The notes under the pieces are model-generated. The model was not told where the DNA came from, made no database searches, and saw nothing but the letters and a program-made list of their open reading frames with translations. Of a DNA stretch of 64,000 bases, positions 33,081-43,891 are shown in pieces. The translations under genes and the position numbers were made by a program. This stretch comes from Rhabditophanes sp. KR3021. Taxonomy: Eukaryota; Nematoda; Chromadorea; Rhabditida; Alloionematidae. Position 1 is the stretch's first letter; each line of letters starts with the position of its first letter. Where the stretch lies: positions 682,001-746,000 of the forward strand of contig CAUJLY010000003.1 in NCBI GenBank assembly GCA_963281155.1, written 5' to 3'.

Positions 33081-34415
33081 TTATTGTAAAATGAAATGCT
33101 GGACCTTTTTTAGTTCTGGAATTGAATCTATTATTTGCAGTTTTTGATGGGATTGGATTAAGTCGGTGATCAAAAAATTCTGAAAAATTCGTTATTGGAA
33201 TAATAAGTTTGAAAACCTACATGAGCTAACACATAAACCAAATTAAGCGAGAAATAAAAGTTGGCGTTGCCTGCATTATAGATCATCCAAATAGTCCACA
33301 TAGTTGGAAACAACACAAAACAAGCAACCAACCCTCCAAATACTAACAACTTCTTTTTGAATTCCAGAAAGTTTCTTGGATGTAAAGGCAATAAAGCTAA
33401 ATGTACGATAGCATCTCCATAAGAAGGATATGAGGAGTAACATGCTATTATAATCAAAGAAACATGCAACCCCATCAACGGACTATCCTTCAAGATAATA
33501 GCCAATGGAATAATATAAATAAATGTATGTAATTGCAACAGAAATTTAAAGAACACCTCAAAGTGGATAAAAACTTCACAAAACATATACCAATAAAGAC
33601 CAACGTCCGGATACAACTCCGTAACCTTCAATTGAAACAGATAAGTTGATTCAATAAACTTCGAATCATCCCCACTTAATTTATAATTAACACCAAATAT
33701 GATTACAGATGCCCCTCCAATCATCCCCAACAACCTCCACTTCCTCTTCCCGAATTGCAACAATAATGGGCCGATCAAAATACTGTAATATAAATTAAAT
33801 GACATCAGTATAGCAAAAAGTAAACCACTCCATTCTAATTTGTTTTTGAGGAAAGTCAATATTGTTGTAGATAAAATCAAATTGGTGAGACAAGATAATG
33901 AAAGTGCACCACAAATTGCAATTGCCATTGGGTTTAATAGGAAACTGAAGATAAAAAGTAAATAAATATTAAGGGAAACTGAAATTACCAGGAGAAGACT
34001 AAGTCCATTAGATAAGGTTGATTTGTGTAGATGCGAGCACATTCTCGCAGGAGGAAAGCTGAGGCGATGTCGCATAAGATGAGAAAGGCAAGATAAAGTC
34101 GATCTGAAGTCGAAACCCAACTTAATAAAGTTAATACCATTGGTTGTAAGTGAAATAAATCGCCATTGTAAGGATCTTCTCCCAACTCCTTCAAAAATAC
34201 ACCCTCTTTGAGTCTTTTGTAAGAGGTTGTTGGGACTACCAATTCTGGCGCCTTTGCCAAATACTCCCCACCGAATTGATACACTGCAATCCTTAACAAG
34301 ACAGCCAAACCCAATTGTCTAAAATAATTAATTAATATTTTATTTTGCCTTAAACTAACAATAGAACATTTCTGGATGATCCTTGACTTTGAGTAGTGGA
34401 CGGCTTTGATGCCAT
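33081..34415 (-). CDS. PIGU: GPI transamidase subunit PIG-U
   Basis: A multi-pass ER membrane subunit of the complex that attaches GPI anchors to proteins. Exons 34360-34415, 33989-34318, 33221-33944 and 33081-33179 join in phase to about 402 residues (435 in human); introns are 41-45 nt. Recognised blocks: LLRIAVYQFG at the N-terminus; SYKRLKEGVFLKELGEDPYN and FHLQPMVL, the luminal motif; CFLLNPMAIA; TELYPDVGLYWYMFCEVFIH, the family signature; IYIIPLAIIL; and SYPSYGDAIVHLALLPL. The last exon, reading NFLITDLIQSHQKL, replaces a spurious read-through ending. The start codon is 70 bp from the divergent globin ATG, so the two probably share a promoter. Confidence 0.93.
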
Positions 34416-34485
34416 AGAAGTGTTTATCACTGAAATGAATACTATTTAATACAAAAAAATTCATTAATTGTTTAAAATATTTAAG
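34416..34485. promoter_or_regulatory. Compact bidirectional promoter between PIGU and globin
   Basis: Only 70 bp separate the two divergent start codons. The stretch is AT-rich, with TTTAAAATATTTAAG next to the globin ATG. It must contain both 5' UTRs and core promoter elements, unless transcripts start inside the opposite gene or are trans-spliced. No classical TATA box is clear. Confidence 0.5.
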
Positions 34486-35873
34486 ATGGGCAATTCCAAT
34501 TCTGCTAGAAATGAGGATCGTAGTAATAGTGACGAAACAAGCTTCTTGACCATGTATCAGGTACATTACACATCATTTGCCTAACCATAATTTATAGATA
34601 AAAACAATGCAACGAGCATGGCAACACATGTCGAAAGCAGGTCAAGCTAGTTGCGGTAGACAAATAATAACCAAAGTATACAAAAAAGAACCCGTAATTA
34701 GGAAAGTATTCCAACATTCAAATGTTATTAATTTATTGGTTTCTGGAACAGGTCAAGAATCTTGTGGTATTCTACAACACGGAGAGGAGATTGTTCTCTT
34801 TTTAACGTATATAATAAATAACTTAAGTGATATGTCTATAGTTGAGGACAAATGCGAAGCCGTAGGCAACAGTCACAGAAAAATGAAACAATTTGGGATG
34901 AAAGTTGAGCATTGGGATATAATGGGGGAAGCTTTGTCGGAAACCATTAGAGAGATTCATGGATGGAGAAAGAATAGACAATTGTTGAAGGCATCCAATA
35001 TATTAGCCAGTTTTATTGTTGATAGAATGAGGACTGGTGAGTTAATAGAGGCGCGGTCCTTCCTAAGTTTGGTTGGTTTTTGAGTTGGTGACTATACTGA
35101 TTTGTTATCTTTGCTGATAAGTTGCGTGTATGGTATCATGGGTTTCGTTCCTTTTAGTTAGATCGAAAAAAAGATTTTGACATTATTTGCAAAAAATATA
35201 CTAAAAAGTGTTTTCATGTTTATTTTTGAGTAAACAATTGATAAGAAGAGTTGTTTCATCTATTACTTGTTTGAGAATCACTTAAATCATTAAGAAAATC
35301 AGCAATCAAGCATTTAAATTTATCTATTTTAAAGGTTTCATGCAGAAAGATACAATTTACGATGCTTTTGGAAATAAAAAGACAATAAATCTGTCCCCAG
35401 AAGAAGGAACTAATATCCCCAAACACGACTTTAACAACAACCATAATGGTAGAAGATCTACAACAACAAGTCAAATGATGTCAACTTCCAGTAATGGTGG
35501 CATCGATTCCACGATAAAATCTCCAGATTACACTATCTTGAAACAAGAAAGAACAAAGAAGGCGAATCGAGCTCAAAGTTTTGACGTCAATTCAAAGGCT
35601 GGTAGAAGAGTCCTGCCACAACCACCACACATCTATTCAATCTATTCTTCTCCAGAGTGGGGCCACCACAGAGGGGTGAAGAATGGTAAAGTAGTGAACA
35701 ATAATACTTCCCTGCCACCACCAACACCTCTCCGGTCTCTTTTTGTAGAAGGTCGTGATGAGCGTTACCATTATTCAGGTGATGTTCCTACCCCAACTAT
35801 TTCTTTTTTGGTAAAAACAACTGCAGGAAAGTTGAATTGTGAAAATAATACAACATATTCCCGTGAAAAATAA
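34486..35873 (+). CDS. Nematode globin, putatively N-myristoylated, with long C-terminal tail
   Basis: A haem-binding globin. Exons 34486-34560 and 34598-35036 are secure; a third, 35335-35873, is proposed from a strong donor GTGAGT at 35037 and a TTTTAAAG acceptor that keeps frame, for about 350 residues. Without that splice the protein ends at 35083 (186 residues). The start MGNSNSAR is a good N-myristoylation site. Helix A has MYQIKTMQRAWQHM; Phe63 suits CD1; His86 in LQHGEEIVLF suits distal E7; His118 in NSHRKMKQFG suits proximal F8; VEHWDIMGEAL is the conserved nematode globin segment. The tail is disordered, Ser/Asn-rich and proline-rich (PPPTPLRSLF, RVLPQPPHIYS). It may be a membrane-tethered redox or oxygen-signalling globin, as described for some C. 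elegans globins. The tail exon is less certain. Confidence 0.82.
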
Positions 35874-36240
35874 AACAGAATAGTAATAATACTAACAACT
35901 TTCCGTAAACAATACTGTACTTGTTCGTCCAATAATGAAATAATGCCCGCTTCACAACACTCTTTGAGTTGCCATTTTTGATTAAGCAAGTGAATGAAAT
36001 AGAAGCAGGTTTGTAGAATCATATACTGATGAAGTAACCAAAAATGGACCTTCATTCTCTACTCCAACACACGTTTTAATGAAGGGCAAATGTGACTGAT
36101 ACAAATATTTTTTCCACAGATGGCTACTTTTACCTTGAAATACGATATTAAATTGCCTATGCTTGTTATTAGCCATCTTTTTACCTAATCAAATAAATGG
36201 ATGTAAAAACTAGTTTTCTTCCAAAATCACATCTAGTTTG
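35874..36240. other. Intergenic; weak minus-strand frames
   Basis: Minus-strand open frames here (for example one starting MANNKHRQFNIVFQG) show some protein-like character and possible 38 nt intron borders. I could not join them into a convincing gene. Confidence 0.3.
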
Positions 36241-36519
36241 ATGGTCTTTTTGTTAATTTATATTTCAAGAACATTCACCATTTTATATATTACAGTTGTA
36301 ATTCATCTATTTGAAGATGATTATGCACAAGTAGATAGTGAACAAACAAAATTAAGTCATGAAGTCGTATTTATTTCAAATATACCTTTCATTCTACACG
36401 TAGTATATTGTATGTTGGTTTGTGTAATAATAAAGTATTCAAAATCAATTCAATATATTGGAAGTATAAATACAATAATAAACACGTTGGGTAGAATTTG
36501 TTTGATTAATGCAAATTGA
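36241..36519 (+). CDS. Hypothetical small membrane protein
   Basis: A 92-residue open frame with three hydrophobic stretches (MVFLLIYIS with FTILYITVVIHLF, then IPFILHVVYCMLVCVIIKY) and a polar loop (EDDYAQVDSEQTKLSHE) between them. No family is recognised and no splice partner was found. It could be a small two- or three-helix membrane protein or a chance frame in AT-rich DNA. Confidence 0.3.
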   Translation: MVFLLIYISRTFTILYITVVIHLFEDDYAQVDSEQTKLSHEVVFISNIPFILHVVYCMLVCVIIKYSKSIQYIGSINTIINTLGRICLINAN

Positions 36520-36847
36520 AGCTACAATATTAAGTGTACAAAGGTCAATTAGTATTTTTTTATATAACAAATATACTTTTTTGTTTTGTTTGTTGAACCA
36601 TATATTTATTTAATAAAAATAAGAAAAGTGATCGGGAGTTTTGAATTGACAATAAAGTTTGGATTGATTGTTGAAAATAAGTAATACTCAGTGTTATTTT
36701 GTTATGAAGGTATGTCACTGAAGTTATGTCCCTTTTAATTGAAGTTAAATTGATAATTGATTCAAAATAAGAAAGATAATAAGAATATATTATTGGTGGT
36801 TCTATAAATATTAAGAAAATATAATAATATACAAGTGGATGCTCTTT
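36520..36847. other. Intergenic between convergent genes
   Basis: AT-rich 3' flank; no supported feature. Confidence 0.4.
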
Positions 36848-38144
36848 TTATGATTCATGTTCATCGTCAAGAATGTCAATTGTATATTTGAGTTGTTTCG
36901 GGCTGAACCATGAATAAAAGTTGTCAAATTCGATGATATCTATAATTAAAATAAATTAGCTTTTTGATTCGATTAGTAACAAAAACTTACATCTGCCCGG
37001 AATATCACAAACAAATTGTCCAGTAATAGGAACTAGGGAGCATTCGAGTCTGATGTATGGATAAACAGCTTCCATGTCTGACAGATTATTTTTGGATTGA
37101 CTGTTGTCGAAATAAATTGCAAAGCCAATGTCATCTTCTTCTGTCATGTATTGCCAAACGATTTTAGTGTTCTTTTTCTTGACACAAATATCAATGAGAT
37201 GTTTATCACCTGCATATACAGTTGTCAATTGATCGTAGTCGGGCATTGCTGATTCTGGATCGACATAGAACGAATCTGGAATTGGACCAAGACCGTATCT
37301 GACGATATCTGGGCATTTTGGATCGCCATCTTCATCCACCATCTTTCCGCCCCAGTGCATTGGCCAAGAATCTAGATTTACATTCTTTTCAAGTTCATTC
37401 AGCCACGCTTGCTCGCCGGGCATGTCAATTAGTTGGATGATGGTTTGGGAGAGGAAGGGAGTCATTGATTTGAAGGCTACACGTGCCATTTCTGGTGCTC
37501 TTATGATTAAAACTTTTTTCAAAATAAGGGGATAATGTTCTTGGAATAATAGAACGAGGGTTGTGAATGAGGAGGCGAATCTTTTGCAGGAATAATGAGC
37601 GGAGGAAATGTGGTCGAGGTCGAAGACGAGCATTATTTGCTCGAATAATCTTCCGGTCTAAATTGGAATAAATAAATGAATATAATAGCTATAAACTTAC
37701 GACTTTAGCCCTATCATTAGCTAGAGAAAGCGCCTTCTCAATAGCAGCCAACGAAAACTTGATATAATCGACAGCCTGAACAGACCTCAACATCCCATCC
37801 ACATCCATATTTCCCAAAAGCGACATCAAAATCGGATTGGCCTCTCTATCTGCCAAAAAACCATACCCACAATATTTCTCCAAGCATTCAGGAGCAACCC
37901 ACTCATCTATTTTATCTAACTCCCATGCTTTTCTAAAAGCCATATTTTTCTTCAAACCATCAACGGTCTCGTCAAATCTACCATCCTTTGACCTGAGCCA
38001 TCTTATGATATAAGAATCATCTACCAAGGCCAATGAAGGCAACACCAAACGCAAATCATTAACCTTTGTTGTCTCATCCTCAGATGGAGATCTAAAGATG
38101 TCAGGATTTGTTATATTAATAGTAGCAGGCTTTGAATAAGGCAT
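36848..38144 (-). CDS. SEC14-like lipid-transfer protein with CRAL-TRIO and GOLD domains
   Basis: Exons 37701-38144, 36991-37657 and 36848-36939 join in phase (introns of 43 and 51 nt) to 400 residues. The N-terminal CRAL-TRIO-N segment is visible as YIIRWLRSKDGRFDETVDGL. The lipid-binding core has MLVFDLDHISSAHYS, then EHYPLILKKVLIIRAPEMAR and WLNELEKNVNLDSWPMHWGG. A C-terminal GOLD beta domain runs from about residue 265, with MTEEDDIGFAIYF and the closing YIIEFDNFYSWFSPKQLKY supplied by the last small exon. Such CRAL-TRIO plus GOLD proteins bind hydrophobic ligands (phosphoinositides, tocopherol, squalene) and work in membrane trafficking. An acceptor-like TTTATAG directly abuts the ATG. 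Confidence 0.93.
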
Positions 38145-39269
38145 CTATAAAGCAAATTACGTTAATCATATATTTATACCAAAATAACACATAATTAGGG
38201 ATATTGTATAATTTACTAGTACAAACAAGGCAGAATCAAAGGTCCTGATTGTGATGTATTGATATTATATTGAGAAGAAGACTGTCGAATAGTCTCATAT
38301 AAAAATCTCTATATACTTTGATATAATGAGAAATATATGTATTCATATGTTGTATATTTCGTCCTTCTTTTGTGTTGGGGTAGATGGAGAGACACCACAT
38401 GGACACCTTCTTTTGAAGGTGTGGCGCAACGCATCCCCTCGGATGAAGGCAAAACGAGACGCGTGGTGGAAATTGAAATAGAATAAATCGCACAACTTAT
38501 TCTAAACTTTATTATCTATTTTTTTCCGACCTGTGCCGTAAACATGACAACAGCCATTTCTTTGATTGTTTGGTTTAGGAAGTTTGGCTGGTCGCGTCAA
38601 CAAGCTCACTTTATCATTAACCAAAATGGGTAAATCTTCTCATCACTAACAGTCATTTTCTCTAGATGTCCATCCAAATCCCACCTCTCTATTTAGATGG
38701 GGGCGACATATTGTTATGCATCAACAACTACTCCATACCCAAACACGTCCTCCATCTATATATGTCTCTTACCTATACAAATCAAACTAGGTAGCAAAAG
38801 GGTGATGGTCATGATAACATTATTTTTTATAACTAACTTCAAAATAATATATCACAATTTTAAATTTATCAAAAATTTTGTATTTTAAATAAAGATGATC
38901 CCAACAAATATTTAAATACATAAATACATACATCCATAAATATACATGTGATAGGCAGCAATTAATTGAGTTTGAAAAAGTTTGTTGCCAAGGTTGTTTT
39001 CGAAAGGAAGAAAGAGATAGTCAGTGTCATGCATATCATGATCAAAAGTATGATGGAGCATTTTTAGTGTGTTATTTTGAAATATACAAGGCAAAAACTT
39101 TAATCTTTGACTTGATGCGAAAGATAAAAAATTAAAGATAATAATAAGAAATGGTTTGTGTAATAAACTTTTTATTTATTTCTAATTATAAGACAAATTC
39201 TAATTGTTTGTGAAAGGTTGTGTATGGCCTTTACAGTTGATTGAAATAAACAAATTTGCCCATCCCTAC
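38145..39269. other. Intergenic, no gene seen
   Basis: About 1.1 kb, 5' of the SEC14-like gene and 3' of COX6C. One GC-richer block near 38380-38470 has no coding pattern. Nothing named. Confidence 0.4.
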
Positions 39270-39664
39270 TTAGTTTTGTTCTTCTTGGTCGGCGGCGACG
39301 AACAGATCAGCTGGGGCTTCGAGTTCGGCGGCAGCAACCACTTTCTTGGCTCCATCCTTTGATCCGATAGATTTTCCCTTTTCTTCGTACATTTTGACTA
39401 ATTCTTGAGGACAAGTGTGCATGTATCCTTTGTTGACTTCGCAAATTTCACGCATACGTGTGTATGGATCGTAGGACCTACCATTTTTATTATTTAACTA
39501 AAAGTGATTCAAACTTACTTGAAGAAATCTTCGTACTTTTGTTGTCTTGGCTTGACAAAGCTATAGTAAAAGGTTGCAGTTGAGGCAAGACCGGCTGCAA
39601 GTCCAAGGAAGATTCCTTGTCTGGCAAAGTTGTGGATCATACCACGCATAACAGGAGGAGACAT
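39270..39664 (-). CDS. COX6C: Cytochrome c oxidase subunit VIc
   Basis: A small single-helix subunit of respiratory complex IV in the mitochondrial inner membrane. Exons 39519-39664 and 39270-39477 join in phase 2 across a 41 nt intron, giving 117 residues. The start SPPVMRGMIHNFARQG matches the MRGLLARRLRNH block of other COX6C proteins. The helix GIFLGLAAGLASTATFYYSF is followed by KPRQQKYEDFFKSYDPYTRM, the family's conserved turn into the intermembrane space. The C-terminal 60 residues (with VAAAELEAPADLFVA) extend beyond the roughly 75-residue vertebrate protein. A TTTTTAG acceptor 9 nt upstream of the ATG suggests a spliced or trans-spliced leader. Confidence 0.88.
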
Positions 39665-40001
39665 GACTCGGAGCTAAAAATAAGTTTTATTAATTATTGG
39701 TTGGAATATGCACGTATCTCAAGAATAATCCGATCAATTCTTATTTTTTTTCCAAGCTACGGCTCAAAAAATTGGGATTTAAGTTAATTGGAAGGAATAA
39801 TAACAAAAGTACTTTTAAAATATAGCTATCAATCCACAAAACGACGCCAACTTCACTCCCATCAATCGAGTATTAAAACTAAAAAGATTGTCGTTTTAGA
39901 ATGGTGTCTACGCATCTAATTGGAAGATCGTGTCTTTTGAATGGGCTTCGTGGTTGTGAGCTCGAATATTTGAATTGTATAACACATTGTTAACCGGTAA
40001 A
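39665..40001. promoter_or_regulatory. Divergent upstream region of COX6C and aspartylglucosaminidase
   Basis: 337 bp between two divergent ATGs. It contains the acceptor-like site of COX6C at its left. No consensus promoter element is recognised. Confidence 0.35.
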
Positions 40002-41118
40002 ATGGGTAATGGAAAGTTATTCTCCTTACTTTTTGGGTTGATTATACCGTTCATAAGGTCTACTTCGTTGAAACTGCCACTTGTTTTGAATACATGGTCG
40101 GGGGAAGGATTTGAGTTGGCAACATCAAATGGTATGCATGCATTTATGAATTTAACAAAACAATTTCTAGGATTTGCCACCTTAATCAGGACAAATGATC
40201 GCCTCCTTGGGCTGAGAGAAGGATTATCTACGTGCGAAAGGGAGCAGTGTGATGGAACTGTCGGATTTGGAGGATCACCGGATGAAAGTGGCGAAACCAC
40301 CTTGGATGCTTTGATTTTAGACGGAGTAGGTCAGCGGATGGGAGCAGTAGGTGGGATGAAAAGAATCAAAGATGCAGCAAAGGTCGCTTTCAGTGTAATG
40401 GAGTACACTAAGCATTCGATGCTGATTGGAGAGGGCGCGACTGCTTTTGCCAAGGGACTGGGGTTTAAGGAAGAAAATTTAGGGACTGAAAAGTCTAAAA
40501 GGATGAATAAAGAATGGAAGGTTAATAATTGTCAACCCAATTTTTGGCAGAATGTGGATCCCAACCCAAAGGAGGTTTGTGGACCCTATAAACCTACTAC
40601 TTTGAAAGAATACAAATCTTCTGCAGCTTTTGATTCAAACAACCACGACACCATAGGAATGATCGTCATAGATTCAGATCAAAACATTGCAGCTGGAACT
40701 TCAACTAATGGTGCTAGAAACAAAATTGCGGGTAAGTCAATTTAATATTATTATAAAAAATCGTTGTGATGTTTCAGGCAGAGTAGGAGACTCGCCAATT
40801 CCCGGGGCAGGAGCTTACGTCAGTAACGATGTCGGAGCAGCCGTAGCTACAGGAGATGGCGACATCATGATGCGTTTTTTGCCAAGTGTAATAACAGTTG
40901 AGTCAATGCGAAATGGGCTTTCTCCCAAATCGTCAGCTAAAGTTGCAATTGACAGGATTCAAGCTATCTATGGAAACTTCTTCGGAGCTGTGGTGGCCGC
41001 CAATAAAAATGGCGTTTTTGGAGCAGCTTGCTCTGGAATGGATACATTCCATTATTCAGTTCGGAGTGCTGATATGAAGGAAGTTGTCGTTTATTCTGTT
41101 GAATGCTCGAAGGTTTGA
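40002..41118 (+). CDS. AGA: Aspartylglucosaminidase (lysosomal)
   Basis: Cleaves the Asn-GlcNAc link in the last steps of glycoprotein breakdown. Exons 40002-40731 and 40778-41118 join in phase 1 across a 46 nt intron, giving 356 residues (human 346). A signal peptide (FSLLFGLIIPFIRSTS) is followed by LPLVLNTW; the substrate-pocket block GTVGFGGSPDESGETTLDA; the autocleavage site HDTIGMIVID with the predicted N-terminal nucleophile Thr near residue 217; then AAGTSTNGARNKIAGRVGDS and PIPGAGAYVSND, typical of the beta subunit. All catalytic landmarks appear intact. The upstream in-frame TTG was rejected because the ATG at 40002 starts the signal peptide. Confidence 0.95.
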
Positions 41119-41402
41119 GTTCCTTTTTGTACAAATTAAATTATTAACAACATTTATGGTATAAATGTAAAGTCTAACGATATTTATGTATAAATATAAA
41201 AGCTTAAGTAGATCTCTTTGTAAATGCTAAGTCCATCTCTTTGTGTATGTTTAAAAATGTTAGTTGATCATTTTGAATATTGTAAAAACTTGACTTCATT
41301 TTTTGTAAATGAAAAAGTATTAAACGAGTCGCGGCCGATGTCTAGAAAATGTCGCTTGTTTGACTTGTATTTATTTGTTCTGTTGTTCTTATTTTTTTAA
41401 AT
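41119..41402. other. Short intergenic
   Basis: Separates two tandem plus-strand genes by 284 bp. It contains several short direct repeats of TAAATGTAAAG/TAAATGCTAAG type, weakly conserved. Confidence 0.35.
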
Positions 41403-42183
41403 ATGGACAAATTGACTCGAGAGGAATTTGAGGCTATTCAAAAAGAACGAGAGGAGTATGTCAAAAATATCGGGATCGAATATAGATATGGTTGTTATGA
41501 GGTAATAAATGCTTAAATGTTATATGTTAAATTTGTTGTAGGAAAAAAGACCAGATTCCTGTCATTTTTTAGCTGAATGGCAAGAGTCAATCAAGCAGGA
41601 TCTAGAGAAAGCATATGATTTGTTTAAATCAAATTGCCTAAATTCAAAGTATGGCAGAAGTTGCTATAAATATGGAAATTACAGAATAGCTGGGGTTTTC
41701 GAAAAGCCTGATTCATTAGCTGACTTAATTTCGCCTTTTAAAATTGCTTGTGACAGCGGAATCGGACCAGGATGTCGAATGGTTGGCCTCATTTATTGGA
41801 ATGGAGATGAACAAAGAAAAGCTGATAGTAAAAAAGCGGTTCAATACTTGGAAAAGGCGTGTGGCCAGGAAGATACAATTTCGTGCATGCATTTATCTAA
41901 TTGGTTCCGAGCGTCTGAAGAAGAAAGGAAAAGGGAGTTATCGAAGAATCAAGATACTTATCAAGGAACGATTCCCAAAAATGCTTCCAAGGCCTTAGAA
42001 TATGCGGTAAAAGCTTGTGATTTAGGAGATTCAGGTGGATGTTTTCATGTTAGTTTAATGTACAAAGGAAAAGACGGTTTCCCTAAAGATGACGTGAAGA
42101 AGAAAGAGTATTTCCAGAAGGCAAATGAAATAGTCAAAATGAAGACAGCTCAAAATGCAAATGCTGGGTTTACTGGCCAGTAA
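41403..42183 (+). CDS. COA7: Complex IV assembly factor COA7 (Sel1-repeat protein)
   Basis: A mitochondrial intermembrane-space haem-binding Sel1-repeat protein needed for cytochrome c oxidase. Exons 41403-41501 and 41542-42183 join in phase 0 across a 40 nt intron to 246 residues (human 231). The order matches COA7: YRYGCYEEKRPDSCH, then YDLFKSNCLNSKYGRSCYKY, AACxxG-like CDSGIGPGCRMVGLIYWNG, YLEKACGQEDTISCMHLSNW, and the repeat ALEYAVKACDLGDSGGCF followed by VSLMYKGKDGFPKDD. Paired cysteines about 12 residues apart in each repeat are kept, as expected for disulfide-clamped Sel1 repeats. It lies near COX6C, another complex IV gene, with AGA between; this may be coincidence. Confidence 0.92.
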
Positions 42184-43135
42184 CATTATATTCTTTTTGT
42201 TATTTGGATTATTATGTCGTTAGTTGAATAGATGTCTTAAAATAAAAATAGTTAATATTTAAATTGAGTTGTGTGTGTACATTGCTAATGTACAATTCGT
42301 AAAGAGTGGTGAGGTAGCAACCTACTACACCTGGCGTACCAAAAAGTATTGTAGATATATATATTAATCCATTAATAAAACCAATGGGGTTCGTTAATAA
42401 AATTTGAGCAGAAAAAAGCTAAAAAATATAAATTGAAAAGTATGTGAGAACGAGTTAGCGATCCTTTTTGATATTCTTATACATCTATATTAGTTTCAGT
42501 AAAGCTTTTTCATGTCATCTAATAAGATTTACTTTTGATTTATGTATATTTAAAACGAACGCTATGTTTTTATAAATTGTGGAAATTAAATGATTGAGCC
42601 AAATATAATTTGTGTAGTATCCTTCCTTTTGCACACTACTGTGCGGTCGTTACTCTCTAGGATTCTTTTTCTTTGGCGATTATCAAGTAGATTGCCTGGG
42701 TCGCGTACTTATCTTTGCAGCTAAAAGGCGCTAACTCCGGTTGGCTGATAAAAGGTGTTTAATCACTATGCTCAGATTTGCCAACCACTCCGCGAAAACT
42801 TACATCTACAATATGTTATCAAAGAATCATTTTCTACAACAAAATATAACGATCAAATTTGGGTAAATGGAGAAGACACAGATATTGTACAAAGGTGAGA
42901 ATATAAATTCAATGTTTTTAAAAAATATTGTAGCTATGATTTCGAAAAATGTAACATTCATTCATAAGCAAGCAAATAGTTATCTTAATTACAACTAAGT
43001 TTATTTAACACTTATTCTTACTAAATTATTCACATCAAATATGAATGAATTAAACAAGAACTCTATGTTAATTGCTTTTGATATACCACAAAAACATATT
43101 CCTCTCTAGTATCTTTGGGAAAAACAAACGTTAAG
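42184..43135. other. Intergenic; possible 3' exon pair of an unknown gene
   Basis: A plus-strand stretch around 42770-42896 reads protein-like (LQYVIKESFSTTKYNDQIWV). It ends at a donor GTGAGA and can join in frame to a short block after TTGTAG near 42933 that stops after SYDFEKCNIHS. I found no start exon and no family, so no gene is called. Confidence 0.25.
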
Positions 43136-43420
43136 ATGTTTAACACGATTAATAATACAAATTTTAGGATATTTAAGCAAGTTTGTCCTTTCCAACAAAG
43201 ATTTGCATGCAAAAATGCCATTTATGTAGGAGTGGATCCTACTAGTCCCATCGGTGGCACAATTTTTCAAATTAAATTTTCTGATGAATATCAATTAGAG
43301 AAGATAATATTGGATGCTCCTGTCAGTTGGTTTGATGATCCTTTTGATTTTTCAATTAGGATACATTGTCGTTCAAATACTAAACAGCTTGGAGTTAGAT
43401 TAGTAGTTTCCAAATTTTGA
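43136..43420 (+). CDS. Hypothetical protein, 94 residues
   Basis: An open frame from ATG, with protein-like composition: FRIFKQVCPFQQRFACKNAI, a central GVDPTSPIGG turn, then alternating strands (TIFQIKFSDEYQLEKIILD, SIRIHCRSNTKQLGVRLVVS). It has no signal peptide or membrane segment and no known family. It may be the 3' part of a larger gene whose upstream exons I could not place. Confidence 0.35.
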   Translation: MFNTINNTNFRIFKQVCPFQQRFACKNAIYVGVDPTSPIGGTIFQIKFSDEYQLEKIILDAPVSWFDDPFDFSIRIHCRSNTKQLGVRLVVSKF

Positions 43421-43891
43421 CCATAGCTGGTCTAAAATGCTGAAGTGTAATCATCCAAAATCATTGAATGAACTGGATTTTTATAATAATCAAGATTTTG
43501 AATATCAGTATAATGCTTCAAAATTATACCAGTAAATATTGTCATTATCTAATTTAACACAATAAAGAGCTTATCTGAACACAAAAGGGGATACTATCAA
43601 TGTAATAAGCTATTAAAAAAGGCAAGGTACAAAAAAGGAAGTACTTAACTAAAGATGTTTTTCGAAACAACTGGGCTATGGAAAAGGATTATGATTAAGG
43701 TCTAACGTATCATCAATAATCATTTTATTAATGAACGAACAATTCAAAAAAAGAATGTTTATTATTAAATAATATATAGTTTACAAGAAATTTAAATGGT
43801 GAATAATCATTTGTTCGCAAGAAATTAAAATAATAGCTTGCTGGCAATGAAGTTAAATAATTTTAGTACAATAGATATATTAGTTAAATAG
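43421..43891. other. Intergenic, no gene seen
   Basis: AT-rich 3' flank of the coiled-coil gene. No feature. Confidence 0.4.

Noticed and set aside
35771..36176. Two overlapping minus-strand open frames as a small gene
   Set aside because: They overlap the proposed globin tail exon, need awkward or too-short introns to join, and show no family motif.
38236..38493. Minus-strand 85-codon open frame
   Set aside because: It starts at a non-ATG codon, has no splice support, and its composition looks like background.
42310..42335. TGAGGTAG followed by CAACCTACTAC, resembling let-7 seed and complement
   Set aside because: The two parts overlap in one short hairpin and there is no 22-nt arm with a matching opposite arm on either side, so a let-7-type precursor is not supported.
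42866..42962. Possible dynein light chain Tctex-type fragment (KYNDQIWV region)
   Set aside because: Only a loose spacing resemblance; the expected following exon is missing and the frame soon stops.
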